From Heliocidaris erythrogramma (lineage: Eukaryota; Echinodermata; Echinoidea; Camarodonta; Echinometridae): a stretch of DNA of 64,000 nt. Every line of letters begins with the position of its first letter. The first letter of the stretch is position 1. The position numbers were made by a program, and so were the translations under genes. The notes below the pieces were generated by a model, which saw only the letters and a list, made by a program, of their open reading frames with translations, made no database searches and had not been told where the DNA came from. Positions 12,049-24,000 of the stretch are shown here, piece by piece. The stretch lies in contig CM046861.1 of the NCBI GenBank assembly GCA_025617745.1, positions 15,349,563-15,413,562 on the forward strand. Reading direction: 5' to 3'.

Positions 12049-15000
12049 AGAGAGAAGTAGGGGAGAGAAAAGAGAAAGGTGAAAAGAGATAATGTATTAG
12101 AAATATACAGAGAACGACAGAGAAAGACGAGGAGAGGAGGAGCATAGAGAGAGGGGGAGACAGAGGAGGAGACAGAGGAAGAGATAGAGGAAGATAGATA
12201 AAGGGAGAAGGAGAGAGAGAGAGAGAGAGAGAGAAGGGAGACTATTGGGAGAGTGAGAGAACGAATAAATTTAATACAGTATTGATTTACACCATTCTGG
12301 TTTAATTAATACATTTGTGTAGGTCCATAAATTGCACTAGACAACTCTCACAAAGTGAAGTGGAAAAAAACAGTCTGAAGGAAAAAAAACTGCCAATGTT
12401 CATCCATCACGAGATACATCACGTCAGAAGCTTGTCCATTTATAATTTCTAAAAATATCTTTCTCCTCTCCTCATCGTTCCCTTGGCATCCACATTTTCT
12501 CTGTCTAATCAAATTATACCAAATTTTCCAGCAAACTGCACACATATTGACACACATTCTAGCAACAATGTCGTCACTGCCCACAGGCAAACTTCACACT
12601 GAAAGATATACAGCAGTATTGATTTTACAAAGTATTGAAAATGTCAACGCGTGAAACTGAAATGAAATGATTTCAAGACATGTAGCTCCTTCGAAAGTTC
12701 AAGGTCAAAATCCAATATGCAAAGATAGATTCAGCTTTCAAATACCGGTATACATGAATACACTATTAAAGGGGGTGTTGCAAGAAAGTTGCAATCAATT
12801 GCAAATCCCCAAAATCAGTCGTAAATCTTGCAATAATAATTGATTGCAAGTTCCATTTTAAAATACATGTATCATATTGGCAATCGATTGCAAATGGGGG
12901 ATTTGCAATTGATTGCAACTTTCTTGCAACACCCCAAAAGTGTGATAATTTATAAATTTATCAATTACAGCTGCCTTCTCTATTAGTTACCTTGGGTTTC
13001 AGGTTGCATGTAAATGTACCGTATTTTCACATTTGAGATAAATTTCAAATTACATTATATTCGTTAATGGTATAAGTATAATACCTATCATCAAAACCTA
13101 TACAGCTCATGATTAGATTTTTCTTATCGTAAAATAAAGTACTTGCTACATGTAAATATATGATTCAGACAGAAAGCATCTATTCCTCTGTAACCTACAA
13201 TGATACCTTTAAAGAAAAAAGATAGATAGAAACAGATATAGAGAAAGGGGAGAGAAAGGGAGTGATGGGAGAGAGGGGAGAGAGGGAGAGATGGGGAGAA
13301 AGATGGGGAGAGAGGGGGAGAAAGATGGGGAGAGAGGGGGAGAGAGGGGGAGAGAGGGAGAGAGGGAGAGAGAGGGGGAGAGAGGGAGAGAGAGGGGAGT
13401 GAGGGAGAGAGGGGAGAGAGGGGAGAGAGGGGAGAGAGGGGAGAGGGGGGAGAGAGGGGAGAGGGGGAGAGGGGGGAGAGAGGGGAGAGGGGGAGAGATG
13501 GGGAGAAATGGGAGAGAGGGGGAGAGGGGGAGAGAAGGGAGAGAGGGGGAAAGTAAGGAGAGTATTAAAGAAAGAGAGAGTTAGGGAGAAGAGAGATACA
13601 GACATATTTATTTAGAAAGAGAGAGGGAGAAAAACAGAGACAGACAGACATTTATTTAGAAAGACAGAGAGTGTGAAGTAGACGGAGAGGAAGGGAGCAG
13701 AGAGAGGGAGATGGGAAAGAGAGTCTAAAAGAGAAAGAGAGAGAAGGGAGAGACCGAGAGATTTATATTGTGAGAGGAGGAGAGAGTGAGAGTATGGTAA
13801 ATTAAATGATTGAAGGGACTTTATGAATTCAGCCTCTATCCTTTCAAACGTATTCACAAGAAGATTGTCACATGACAGAAATATCCAAAATTTGCACAAT
13901 GTTAGTTCAAGATAATATAAGTGTTTGGCATTTGTAGTTGGTATTGTACTTGTAGATGCATCATAATAAAAGAATAAATTATGGGAGAGTGAGATATTGA
14001 TTTTGCCCCTGTTTTGAGGAGAGGAAATGATTGCTTGAATGTGTAATTAGACATAGTCCCCACACCCGTCAAGAATCAGCAGCTCTTTCCTAAAGAAATA
14101 ATCAAAATCAGGAAAATCGTATAGTGAGGTGCGATTGATCATAATCATCAGTTGCAAGTCCCCTATTCAAATGAAAAGTTACAATTGCCTTTCTCTCATG
14201 CACAGACTTGCGATTGATCCACTTGTTTTACATTCAATATCACATGTACAATATATATACTGCATCATTTACCAACTCAAGAAAAGGGCTTTACAAATTG
14301 CACAATCATTGTATTTTCAGTTAATTGTTCATCATAAAGATAAACTTAAATCTTACTTGAATCCTGTAAACTCCATCTTGCCATCCTTGTTTTGGTCATA
14401 GTACCTGAATATGTACCGACATCGGAGCTCTGCCGGAAGTCCTCCATGAGGTGCCGAGGGTTGCATGGCCGCAAGACCGTTGATGAAGTCTTCGGGGTCT
14501 AGATGACCTTGTCTCTTGGAGTCGAAAGCCCTGAAAACAGAGAAATAGTATACTACTCAGTACTCATAATAACAATATTAATATTAGCCACAATTATATT
14601 GCCACATGAAATCTTCAGGGTCTAGATTACCTGTGCCTGACCCTGAAGATTTCATCAATGGTCTTGCAGGCATCCAACCCTGATCAGCTCTGCAGAGCTC
14701 TGGTACTTGAGCATCCCTTGGGATGGTTATGTGGCAATATAATTGTGGCTAATATTAATATTATCACAGCAGCACAATTCGGAGCCCACCTCCAAATTAC
14801 ACAGAGCTTGTCTAGAAAAGATGAGAGATTTTTCGGTTTTGGTTCAGGTGAGGAATTTATGATGACAAATTACCCTCGCAGGGCAATTCTGAAGTTGGTT
14901 GAGGGTGTGCATATTGGAGACCTGTGAGTCCACTTTTAGTGATTGATAACTGACATCCGTTATGAGCTAAATACCCAAATGATGTCGAATTCCCCATGAA

Positions 15001-18000
15001 ATGGATTACTGCTCCTGTGTACATGTCTGTATTTTTTTTCCACTGATTCCATACATCTTGTATGTCTAAATAAATGAATAACCTTTAATACAAAAATCAA
15101 AGAAGCACTTTTGTAACATTTTCACTCTCATAACTTTCAGAGAGTGAAGACGATGAATAGAGCCATAATTTGTTATCATGTAGTATATATACATGCAATT
15201 CAAGGAAACACTTTCATAACCCATTCACTATCACTATCATAACTTTTAATCACTGATTATCTATACTTTCATACACTATTGTCACTAAGATGGATAGAGG
15301 CATACTGTTATTATGAATGCAATTCAAAGAAATACTTTCATTACACTTTCACTTATCATAACTTCCAGAGAATGAATAAGATAAATAGAGCTACTAGTAT
15401 ACCCTTTTATATTGTTTGCAATTTAATGAAACACCAGATTTTTGAGCAATTGTCAAAAATGAAATTTTACGAGTTGAATATTAACTTTCAATGAGTTTTT
15501 TCTTGAGCAAACTATGCATAGGAATAAACATTATATTGAAGGCACAGTTTTCTGTATGAGGAAGAATTTTCAATCCATTCTGAGCCTAAACAAATTGTTC
15601 AACACCCACAATTTGGGGGGGGGGAATTTGCCGCCCATGGCATGGTGGGGGTTAAGACGCTGACTTTCATAACACTTACCTATTATCATAATTTCAGATA
15701 CTAAATAAGGATAGAGAGGAAGTGATCTGTCTCATGAAGAGAAGGCCAGGATGTCACGCAGGCTGATTGCATGCATAATAGGGCAATTCTGTCATCTAGA
15801 ATAATCATCTTCAATCCATTTTGAGCAGAAAATATAGTTAAACCTTTCTCTTTCTTGTCTTTCCTTGTTGTGTATTTTCTCTTTGTCTCTTTTCTCTCTT
15901 TGTCTTTTAATATGATCTTTCTATCTCTCCCTCTCTCTCTCTCTCTCTTTTCTTTCTCTATCTCTCTCTATATACATATATATAACTATAATCTCTTTCT
16001 CTCTCTTTGCCTCTTTCTCTAATTTTTCTCTTTGTCTTTGTCTTTCTCTTTCTATCTCTATCTCTTTTCTCTCTCTTTCTCCTCTATCTCTCTCTCTCTC
16101 TCTGTCCCTCTTTCTCTAATTTTTCTCTTTCTCTTTCTCCTGTATCTCTTAATCTCTCTCTCCCTCTCCCTCTTACTATGTTTTAAGTACATCTATGTAT
16201 GTTATATTCCACAACCATCAGCACTTAACATTTGCAAGAACGTGATCTCAACACCACATACCAATAATCGCACATCATTTCTGATGGTTACTAATAGAAA
16301 CATTTCAGTTTTACTCAGTAAGTAGAAACAGTAAGTAGAAACAGGAAATGAAAATTAAAAAACAGTAGCCAAAACAGGGCACTATAAAACTGTATGACTT
16401 AATCATGTATTGCATGCAAGCTAGTTTCAGGATATAAGAAATAGTGAAAACTAATTACCACAGATATTTAGTTAACTTTTCCTGCCCCTGACATTCCAAT
16501 GGTTTTATTGTCTGATTTTGCAAAAAAAAATTGTTATTCTTACTTGTAATATTTTTCTTTGCCAAATATAACTTATGAACACTTCAAGAAGAATACAAAT
16601 GCCAATTTTCATGGAAAACCTTTTTTCTGCACTGAATAGTTTGTAAATTTTAAGAGCAATATTTCACAAATACTTTGTAAGTTCTAAAATATATTTGGCA
16701 TACATGTATGAATGAATGTTCTCAATTTCAAGAGGAATCCGTACAACTCAAGCACTAAAAACTCTTATGTTGTACGTTAAAGAGTGTTGTGTAAGATTTG
16801 GCCTCTCAGAGATAAATGTACATGCAGGAAAGTTGTTGCTTTCCATTAATTCATACATCTTCTTGCGATGACTCTTCAGTCTCCAGTAGCAGATCTATGA
16901 TTAAATTCAAACATATTTCAAATGATCGAACCACGTAGTTTTTAAATTTCATTGGTTTATTTGCTTGAGTTTCAGGATTTGAATCCCAGCAATTAAAGCA
17001 CTAATGACCTTTGATAAGTGACATAAATCTGCTTAACCCTTTCAGGACAGGAAATATTTAAGAGCTAAATTGATCACATTTCGTTCTTCAAATTGGCAAC
17101 ACTAATATTTTTTCTTTTAGTGCTACATGGTTCTAATAAGGTGTAATTAATGTCTTTGAAAACAATATACAGCGCTACAAATTTTGTCAACAAGTTGAAA
17201 AACTTGCCAATTTTGATAAAAAATTATTTTGAACCTCTCAATGTGTTGCCAATTTAAAGATTTTAAAGCTTATTCTCGTTTTTAAATTCCTGGCCTCAAA
17301 CGCAATATGGTCATGCAACAAAAATGGACATACATGTAGTGTGTGCAGAAAATTTTGCTCTTTCTACTCGTGCATCTGGTATATTTTCTAGAGCTCTGAA
17401 TCAAAAGTTATTAAGTCAAACCACAAAATGTGGTTGATTGTCTTGAAAGGGTTAAATTGCATTTGTCCACCAAGGTGTAAACCAGGGGAGCGTTTCATCA
17501 AGCGTTTTGTCAGTGATATTTACTGACAAATTTGCTCTCAGCCAATCAGATGCAAGGATTTCAGTAGCTTATAATAGTTGTCGGTAAAAATTATTGACAA
17601 AACGCTTTATCAAACGCTCCCCTGGGTACCTGATATATGCTACAGCACTACATACATGTACAGGGTGCACACGAGTAATTCGGGCCCCTATAGAAACATG
17701 TGTTAAATTGAAGCACATATTTAAATAAACACTCTACAAAAAGAGTTTTAACTATTAACAAAGTAGCATACTACAAAATTAGGTAATTTATTTGGGCACT
17801 TATTTGGCTATAACAAACACCGTGAAGGCTGAAACAATGCTAATCGCGAACTGCAACTTTTCAGATCAAATAATTCCTTTAAAATACACCAAGGCATCCA
17901 AGCTTCCACATACAGTGAATATATGAAAGAATAATGTGACTTCCAAACACCATTTCTCTTGAATAGACTTACAGCCGACAAGTATTCAATTAATATGAAT

Positions 18001-21000
18001 ATTTTGATCAGCTACCATTACATCATCTTTGGTACGCAGACTGTCCAAAATGCATGTCGCGAGCGGATGAATTACTCATGTGTGCCTTACATGTAGGCCT
18101 ATTGACCACCAGCTATAACCAAGATAAAGAACCTCGTTATAACTCCTACTCCTAGGGACCACAGAAAGGTCCTTGCTACAATGATAGCCTGCTACAGCAG
18201 AGTTTAAAAAAAACAAAAAACAATTGATTACAAAGAAATGGGAGCAATTTCACCTTGTTATGATGAATTTGCTCATTAACACAGTGTCAGTATTACAAGG
18301 TTGCCCTGAACTAATTGAGAATCAGGAGCATCAACCTGTGACAGCCACGAGCATTATACAAAAAGCCACTGAATTACTATCATTTATCAAAGGTTAAACA
18401 TAATCATTTTGTCAAGTACAGCTAGGCTTATAACCTACATGTACACTAGCTGTTTGATCTTTTTTAAAAGAACCACCAGTAGGTTATGAATACCCTATTG
18501 TCTTTTTACAAATGCTTGTTAGAAATACGTTCAAGGTACTTTGTCCCTTTTTTCAGACTTACACAAAATTCGGCAAAACTTTGCACATGTTTAGTTGACA
18601 TCCTGTACATGAAATTTCAAGGTCACAAGTTCTGTAACTCCTTTGTAAGAAATGAAAATCTTGCTTATATCGCACAGGGAGCTATTACAAAATCAACGCA
18701 AGTACATGCTCTATAGCAACGGTCAAAAAATCATTGAAAAAGTAGGCAATTTTTTTCGAGTTGAAAAAAAAAAGTGTTCCCAAATTGTTATTACTTACTT
18801 AAAGGCCAAGTCCACCCTAACAAAAAGTTGATTTGAATAAATAGAGAAAAATCCAACAAGCATAACACTGAAAATTTCATCAAAATAGGATGTAAAATAA
18901 GAAAGTTATGGTATTTTAAAGTTTCGCTTAATTTTGCAAAACAGTTGTATGCACATCCTGCTCAGTATGCAAATGAGGGAACCAGTGACGTCACCCACTC
19001 ACTATTTCTTTTGTATTTTATTACATAAAATACGAAATATTTTAATTTTTCCTTGTTATAATGTGAAACAAGGTTTGATTCCTCGCTGAACATGTGTAAT
19101 TGCCATTGTTGCAACCTATACACAATTCAATGAGAGCTTCCTAATTGTGAAATCTGCAGAAATTAAAATATTCTATATTTCACATAATAAAATACAAAAG
19201 AAATAGTGAGTGGGTGATGTCACTGGTTCCCTCATTTCCATACTGAGCAGCATGTGCATATAACTGTTTTGCGAAAATTAAGCGAAACTTTAAAATACCA
19301 TAACTTTCTTATTTTACATCCTATTTTGATGAAATTTTCAGTGTTATGCTTGTTGGATTTTTCTCTATTTATTCAAATCAACTTTTTGTTAGGGTGGACT
19401 TGGCCTTTAAAAGTACCGTAAATTATAATCCTTTCCCGTCAGCACAAGTTTTCCCATTATAATTCTTTTGTAATTTATACTCACACAACTACAAAATTTA
19501 GGGCTGCAAAAAGGATGAAATACCCTTAAATCCTCATGTACATGTATACTGACCCTTGCAATTATTATGCATAATGTCATTAACATTGAAATATCCACTG
19601 CAAATAAAATTATAAAGATAAACATTAATACAAGAGTAACAACGCCAAAGGCATTTCTTACATTATAATTTCTACACAATTATCATGTTGAAAAAATATA
19701 GAGACACAGACTAGGTAAAGGTGACTGAGAAAAGTAAATGGAATATTTATCCTTCAGCATTAAAGTCATGATACCGCTCGTTGCCATGGTTACCATATTT
19801 GCACTTTCATTCATTTCTTCCTCCTCTTCAGATGAAATTGAAGTGTTTCATCCAGACGGTGGAATCTCAAAGTGTACACAGTCACGTAGATGTACATGTG
19901 CATGTTTATTCAGGCATTATCTCTCCCTCTTTCATTGGTCGGAGGCATTATATTAATGTATGAACACAAGCAAAGGCAGACTTCTTTTCGATATTTTTCA
20001 TTTTTCATTTCCCGGGTTCCCCGTCTAACTTCATGAATGCACGCTTTATGACTCGTTGCCGTCTTTTGCAATTTTTTCTTTATGACGTTTACCCAGTTTC
20101 CATAGTGATTCGTTGTATATCCACATGAATGCAAAGCCTGCTTTGGTATTCTTTGAATGCCATTCTCATCTAAATATTTTTGCAAAACATTGAGAATATA
20201 AGAGATTGTATATTTTTACAATTTTTCTTCTTTACTTTCTTTCTCTGATAATTAATTTTCATCATTTTCCAGCTCTATGCATCATGATTTGAGTAAGACA
20301 TGTATAAGTAACGTGTTTCTCTCTTTTAGTATTTTCCTCTTCCATTCACTCTTTCTTTTGATTATGTGTTAAGTAGTTTCTACATATTACATTTGCATCA
20401 ACTGTATATATTTTTGAGGGCGTGTCTTGAGGATATACATGTATGTATGCATTGGGCATATAAGGGAAAAGAAAATATGAAGCAAGTGTATTTTAATACA
20501 GAAAGTGTCATGATGATGCCAGTGTGAAATTTCCCTTCTCCACATTTTCCTTTTTCTTGTCTCTCTCAGTCGAAAATAAACAAATAATTACTGTGAAATT
20601 GAACAAAATCTCTCAATTCTTCTTTCCTACAAAAAAAAACTTTTCAGGTGAAAAAACAGTTCAAACAAGCAACGTTATTATGTATGTTCTACATATAAAT
20701 GAACAAAGATCTTGCTCACCATAGAGAGAGCTGAAGATGTAACAATTATCATTATAAAATGGGTTCAAGAATGTAGCCATTCTGATTGGTCAAATAACAC
20801 CAAGTGACCTTGCAAAAAAATGTGATAACACACGGCAAAAAGGCTCTAAAGCATGGCTAAGCTGCGTGTAAACTTAAAACGCAATAAAATCGTGTAGTTT
20901 AATTGTCATTTCAGCACAGGGATTACATGCGCGCACAGTGTAACGCGCATGACCTTTGTTGGCTGCGCTTCTGTGATGTCATCCAGGAAAGCAAATGGCA

Positions 21001-24000
21001 GCCTCCATGACTGTGCGACTCTTGGCATTTCTATGGGTTTCGTAACCATTTTTATAGACTTCATAATCATATTGCCGACCCGTTTTATAAAACTATTAAT
21101 ACATGGTTGTGAGTTTGTGCATTAGTGCGATCTGGCAACACGCAAGTTATTATCGTGGGGTCAAACACACTAGGCTTGCTCCTCGTGCGTATAGTACACC
21201 ACAATAAAAACCTTTGTGTTGCCAGATCGCACCAACGCACTCCCAACCATGTATTAATGATAAAATGATCATGATTACATTTAATCACTTACCTAAATAG
21301 ATGTGGACATGAGACTGGTGAGAGTCCCTTCTCACACATATACGCTGTGAAGACCGCTCGGCTCATAGTCTGACAAGGGGAGCACCGTTCACAGAAATCA
21401 GCTAGGAGGTAGCTCTGTTCTATAACATACAAATGGAGAAGGAGAGATGAATGGTAATCTATTGTAGCAGTCAAATGACAAAAAAAGTCTTTAAAGGACC
21501 TATGAAATGCAAGTACATGTTGATCTTTGATGATTTGTATTGTTCTGTACATTACACAATTTACAACCATTTGATCTGAATATGTGTCATATATTTTTTA
21601 ATATTTTTTGTAATTATTTTATTTTATCTGCTAAGCCCCGCCCCTAAAAAATCCTTTGGAGTCTGATTCTTCACATGACATCATGAGTCAATCATCAGTC
21701 ACCTAAAACAAGCCAAACAAAAGACACTGGTATGTACCTATCCCTCAGTGTAGCACCTGCTCACAATAGGATCGTGTGTTTTTAAACAACAGATTTACAG
21801 TACCTTTCTTTTCCTCTGATGCTGGAGCATTTCTGACATAGCATCTGCTATTGTGATTGAGATTTTATGTGTTGGTATTGTATGAAAACATGCAGTGCTA
21901 TTGTGAGCATTGTGTACAAAACTTGTTGGAAATTTACAACCATTTCTTACGATACTGAACATTATTACTTTACCTAACTTTATGCATAAGAATTATTGAA
22001 AATAACATTTGAGTTATGTTTTGGTTTCTCATTTCTATAACTATTGTTTAATGTAGAAATAAGGTAATTTTTTTTTTAATCTGAAATTTTCTATGGTAGC
22101 ATATAATTATCATCATATGTTTAGAATGCTTGATTTATGCTCAGCACTTTGATATATATTGACCATCATATACTTTTCCAGTGGTCGAGCAATTGGTGAA
22201 TGAAAATGACAAGTCTCTCTGTCACATACCTCTCCCCCCCCCCCCCCCCCCCCGCAAATTCCTTTGGGGTTCCCATAAGTCAGACGGAGAGAACTACAGA
22301 CGGACAGAAAAAGAGAGAGAGAAAGAGAGATTTAGAAAGAAGAGAGAGGCATGCATATCATATCGTGTGTTGAGAGCCAGAAGGGCGTTAACTCTGTGTT
22401 AAAAAATATGAATTAACGCCCTTCTGGTTCTCAACACACGATATTACTGTGCATATGATTTGTAATTAATTCTTCCTCCAACCCAACCCAACCCAACCCA
22501 ACCCCATTTCACAAGACTATTAAACAGTATCTCAGTTCTTTCTCTCTTTCTTGATCTCTGTCTCTATCATGAACCCCCCCCCCCCCTCTCTCTCTCTCTC
22601 TATCTCTTTATATTTCTCTTTCTCTTTCTTGTTATCTCTTGTTCTCTCCCTGGCTTTCTCTGACTTTCCCTTCCTTCTCTGTCTCTCATCCCCTCTCTCT
22701 CTCTCTCATTCTAATTCTGTTTCTCTTTCTCTCTACTTCCTAGCTTTCCTCTTATTTTGCAGGGGGGGGGGAATGATGCCCCACCCCATTTTCATTGGTC
22801 CACTTTTAATTTCAACAAGATATTAAAGCCTTTCTCCATCAAAAATGTATGATCTAGAAATAGTATTAGAATTCAGAAAAGCTAAAAAACTACTTCATCA
22901 CTCCAGGGAGAAATAATAAATAAAACAGGAAGTTCACACACCGTGAAATCAATTAACTTCCAAAAAAATATGAAAATAATTAATCGTTGTCATTGATCGC
23001 CATGGCAATATAGAAACGACCTCCTATGGAGCATCAATCTCGGGACACAAGGATAAAAATGCCTCGTTCACACGTGACGCAGTGAACCCCCTTGTTCACA
23101 CATGGCACAGTGAATCCCCTTGTTCACATTTGATGCAGTGAAGTGCCTCATTCACACCTGACACAGTGAACCGCCTCAAAAGTGGGATGTAAGTCCTTAT
23201 ATGTTCAGAAATTTTCCTTTTTCTTAGTTGTTGATTGATGAAAAAATTTAATTTTTAATATACGTACATGTAGGGGTTGTGCGAAAACATAAGTGCAATG
23301 ATTATATTGAGGTTGCACATATGATTGAATATTTTCTGTAGAGAAAATAGAAATTTATGGGTTTTTTAATACAGAACAAATGGGAGAGGACCTCGCGAAA
23401 TATGTCACAGAGTTGCCAATCTGTATTTGATGAATCTCAACCTCGAAAATTCAGAACTTTCTTAGGTTTTAATAGATTTTGCTCCAACTTTCACTCATCT
23501 GTTTAATTTTTCTGCTTCTCTTAAAACCGACCTAATGTAAGGGTAGACTCTGACTTCCCCTTTAAAAACATTTTATCTTTTTATGTAGGACTGGCAATTA
23601 AAGGATGAAAAAGAAAATAACTGTGTGCAACAAAGGCCGCTAAGCATACTCACTTATCTGAGTATCAGGGTCGGCACAATTGTGATTTAAATTGCCTCCA
23701 TTTTTTTATTCAATCACCGATTTAGATGAAAAAAAAAAAATCCATTAAAAATTTTAATGCTGATTTTGTTGATGTGACAAAAAAAAAAATCACAAAAATA
23801 TCATAGTTTGATTTATTTTTTTTTATCAAATAGATCCATTTTTCTTAATGTTTAAAAATAAAATCATTATTTTTTCCCAACCCTGCTAAGTGATGAGGTA
23901 ATGTGAAGCGCACTGTACACCAGTGCGCATAACTTTTGTCATGTTATTTTGCAGAGGCTTTTTTTTTTAGAGGCAGTTTATCACATCATTTGCAAACGAT

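Larger units (their letters stand above)
9965..14356. other. Intron 6: no exon recognised; MITEs and GA tracts
   Basis: Besides the elements listed separately (11006-11412, 12772-12936, and purine tracts at about 11780-12240 and 13200-13790) the sequence is AT-rich and I see no coding segment. Confidence 0.6.
14763..21292. other. Intron 5 remainder: no exon recognised
   Basis: AT-rich sequence with listed elements (CT tract 15850-16180, MITEs at 17033, 17482 and 18799, hairpin at 21092). A G run with ccgcccatggcatgg lies at 15616-15650. No coding exon seen. Confidence 0.6.

Noticed and set aside
11669..12145. Ser/Leu/Phe-rich open frame that looks like a membrane protein
   Set aside because: Purely compositional, from a GA/A-rich tract on the other strand.
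13195..13605. Pro/Ser/Leu-rich open frame
   Set aside because: Translation of a GAGAGG microsatellite.
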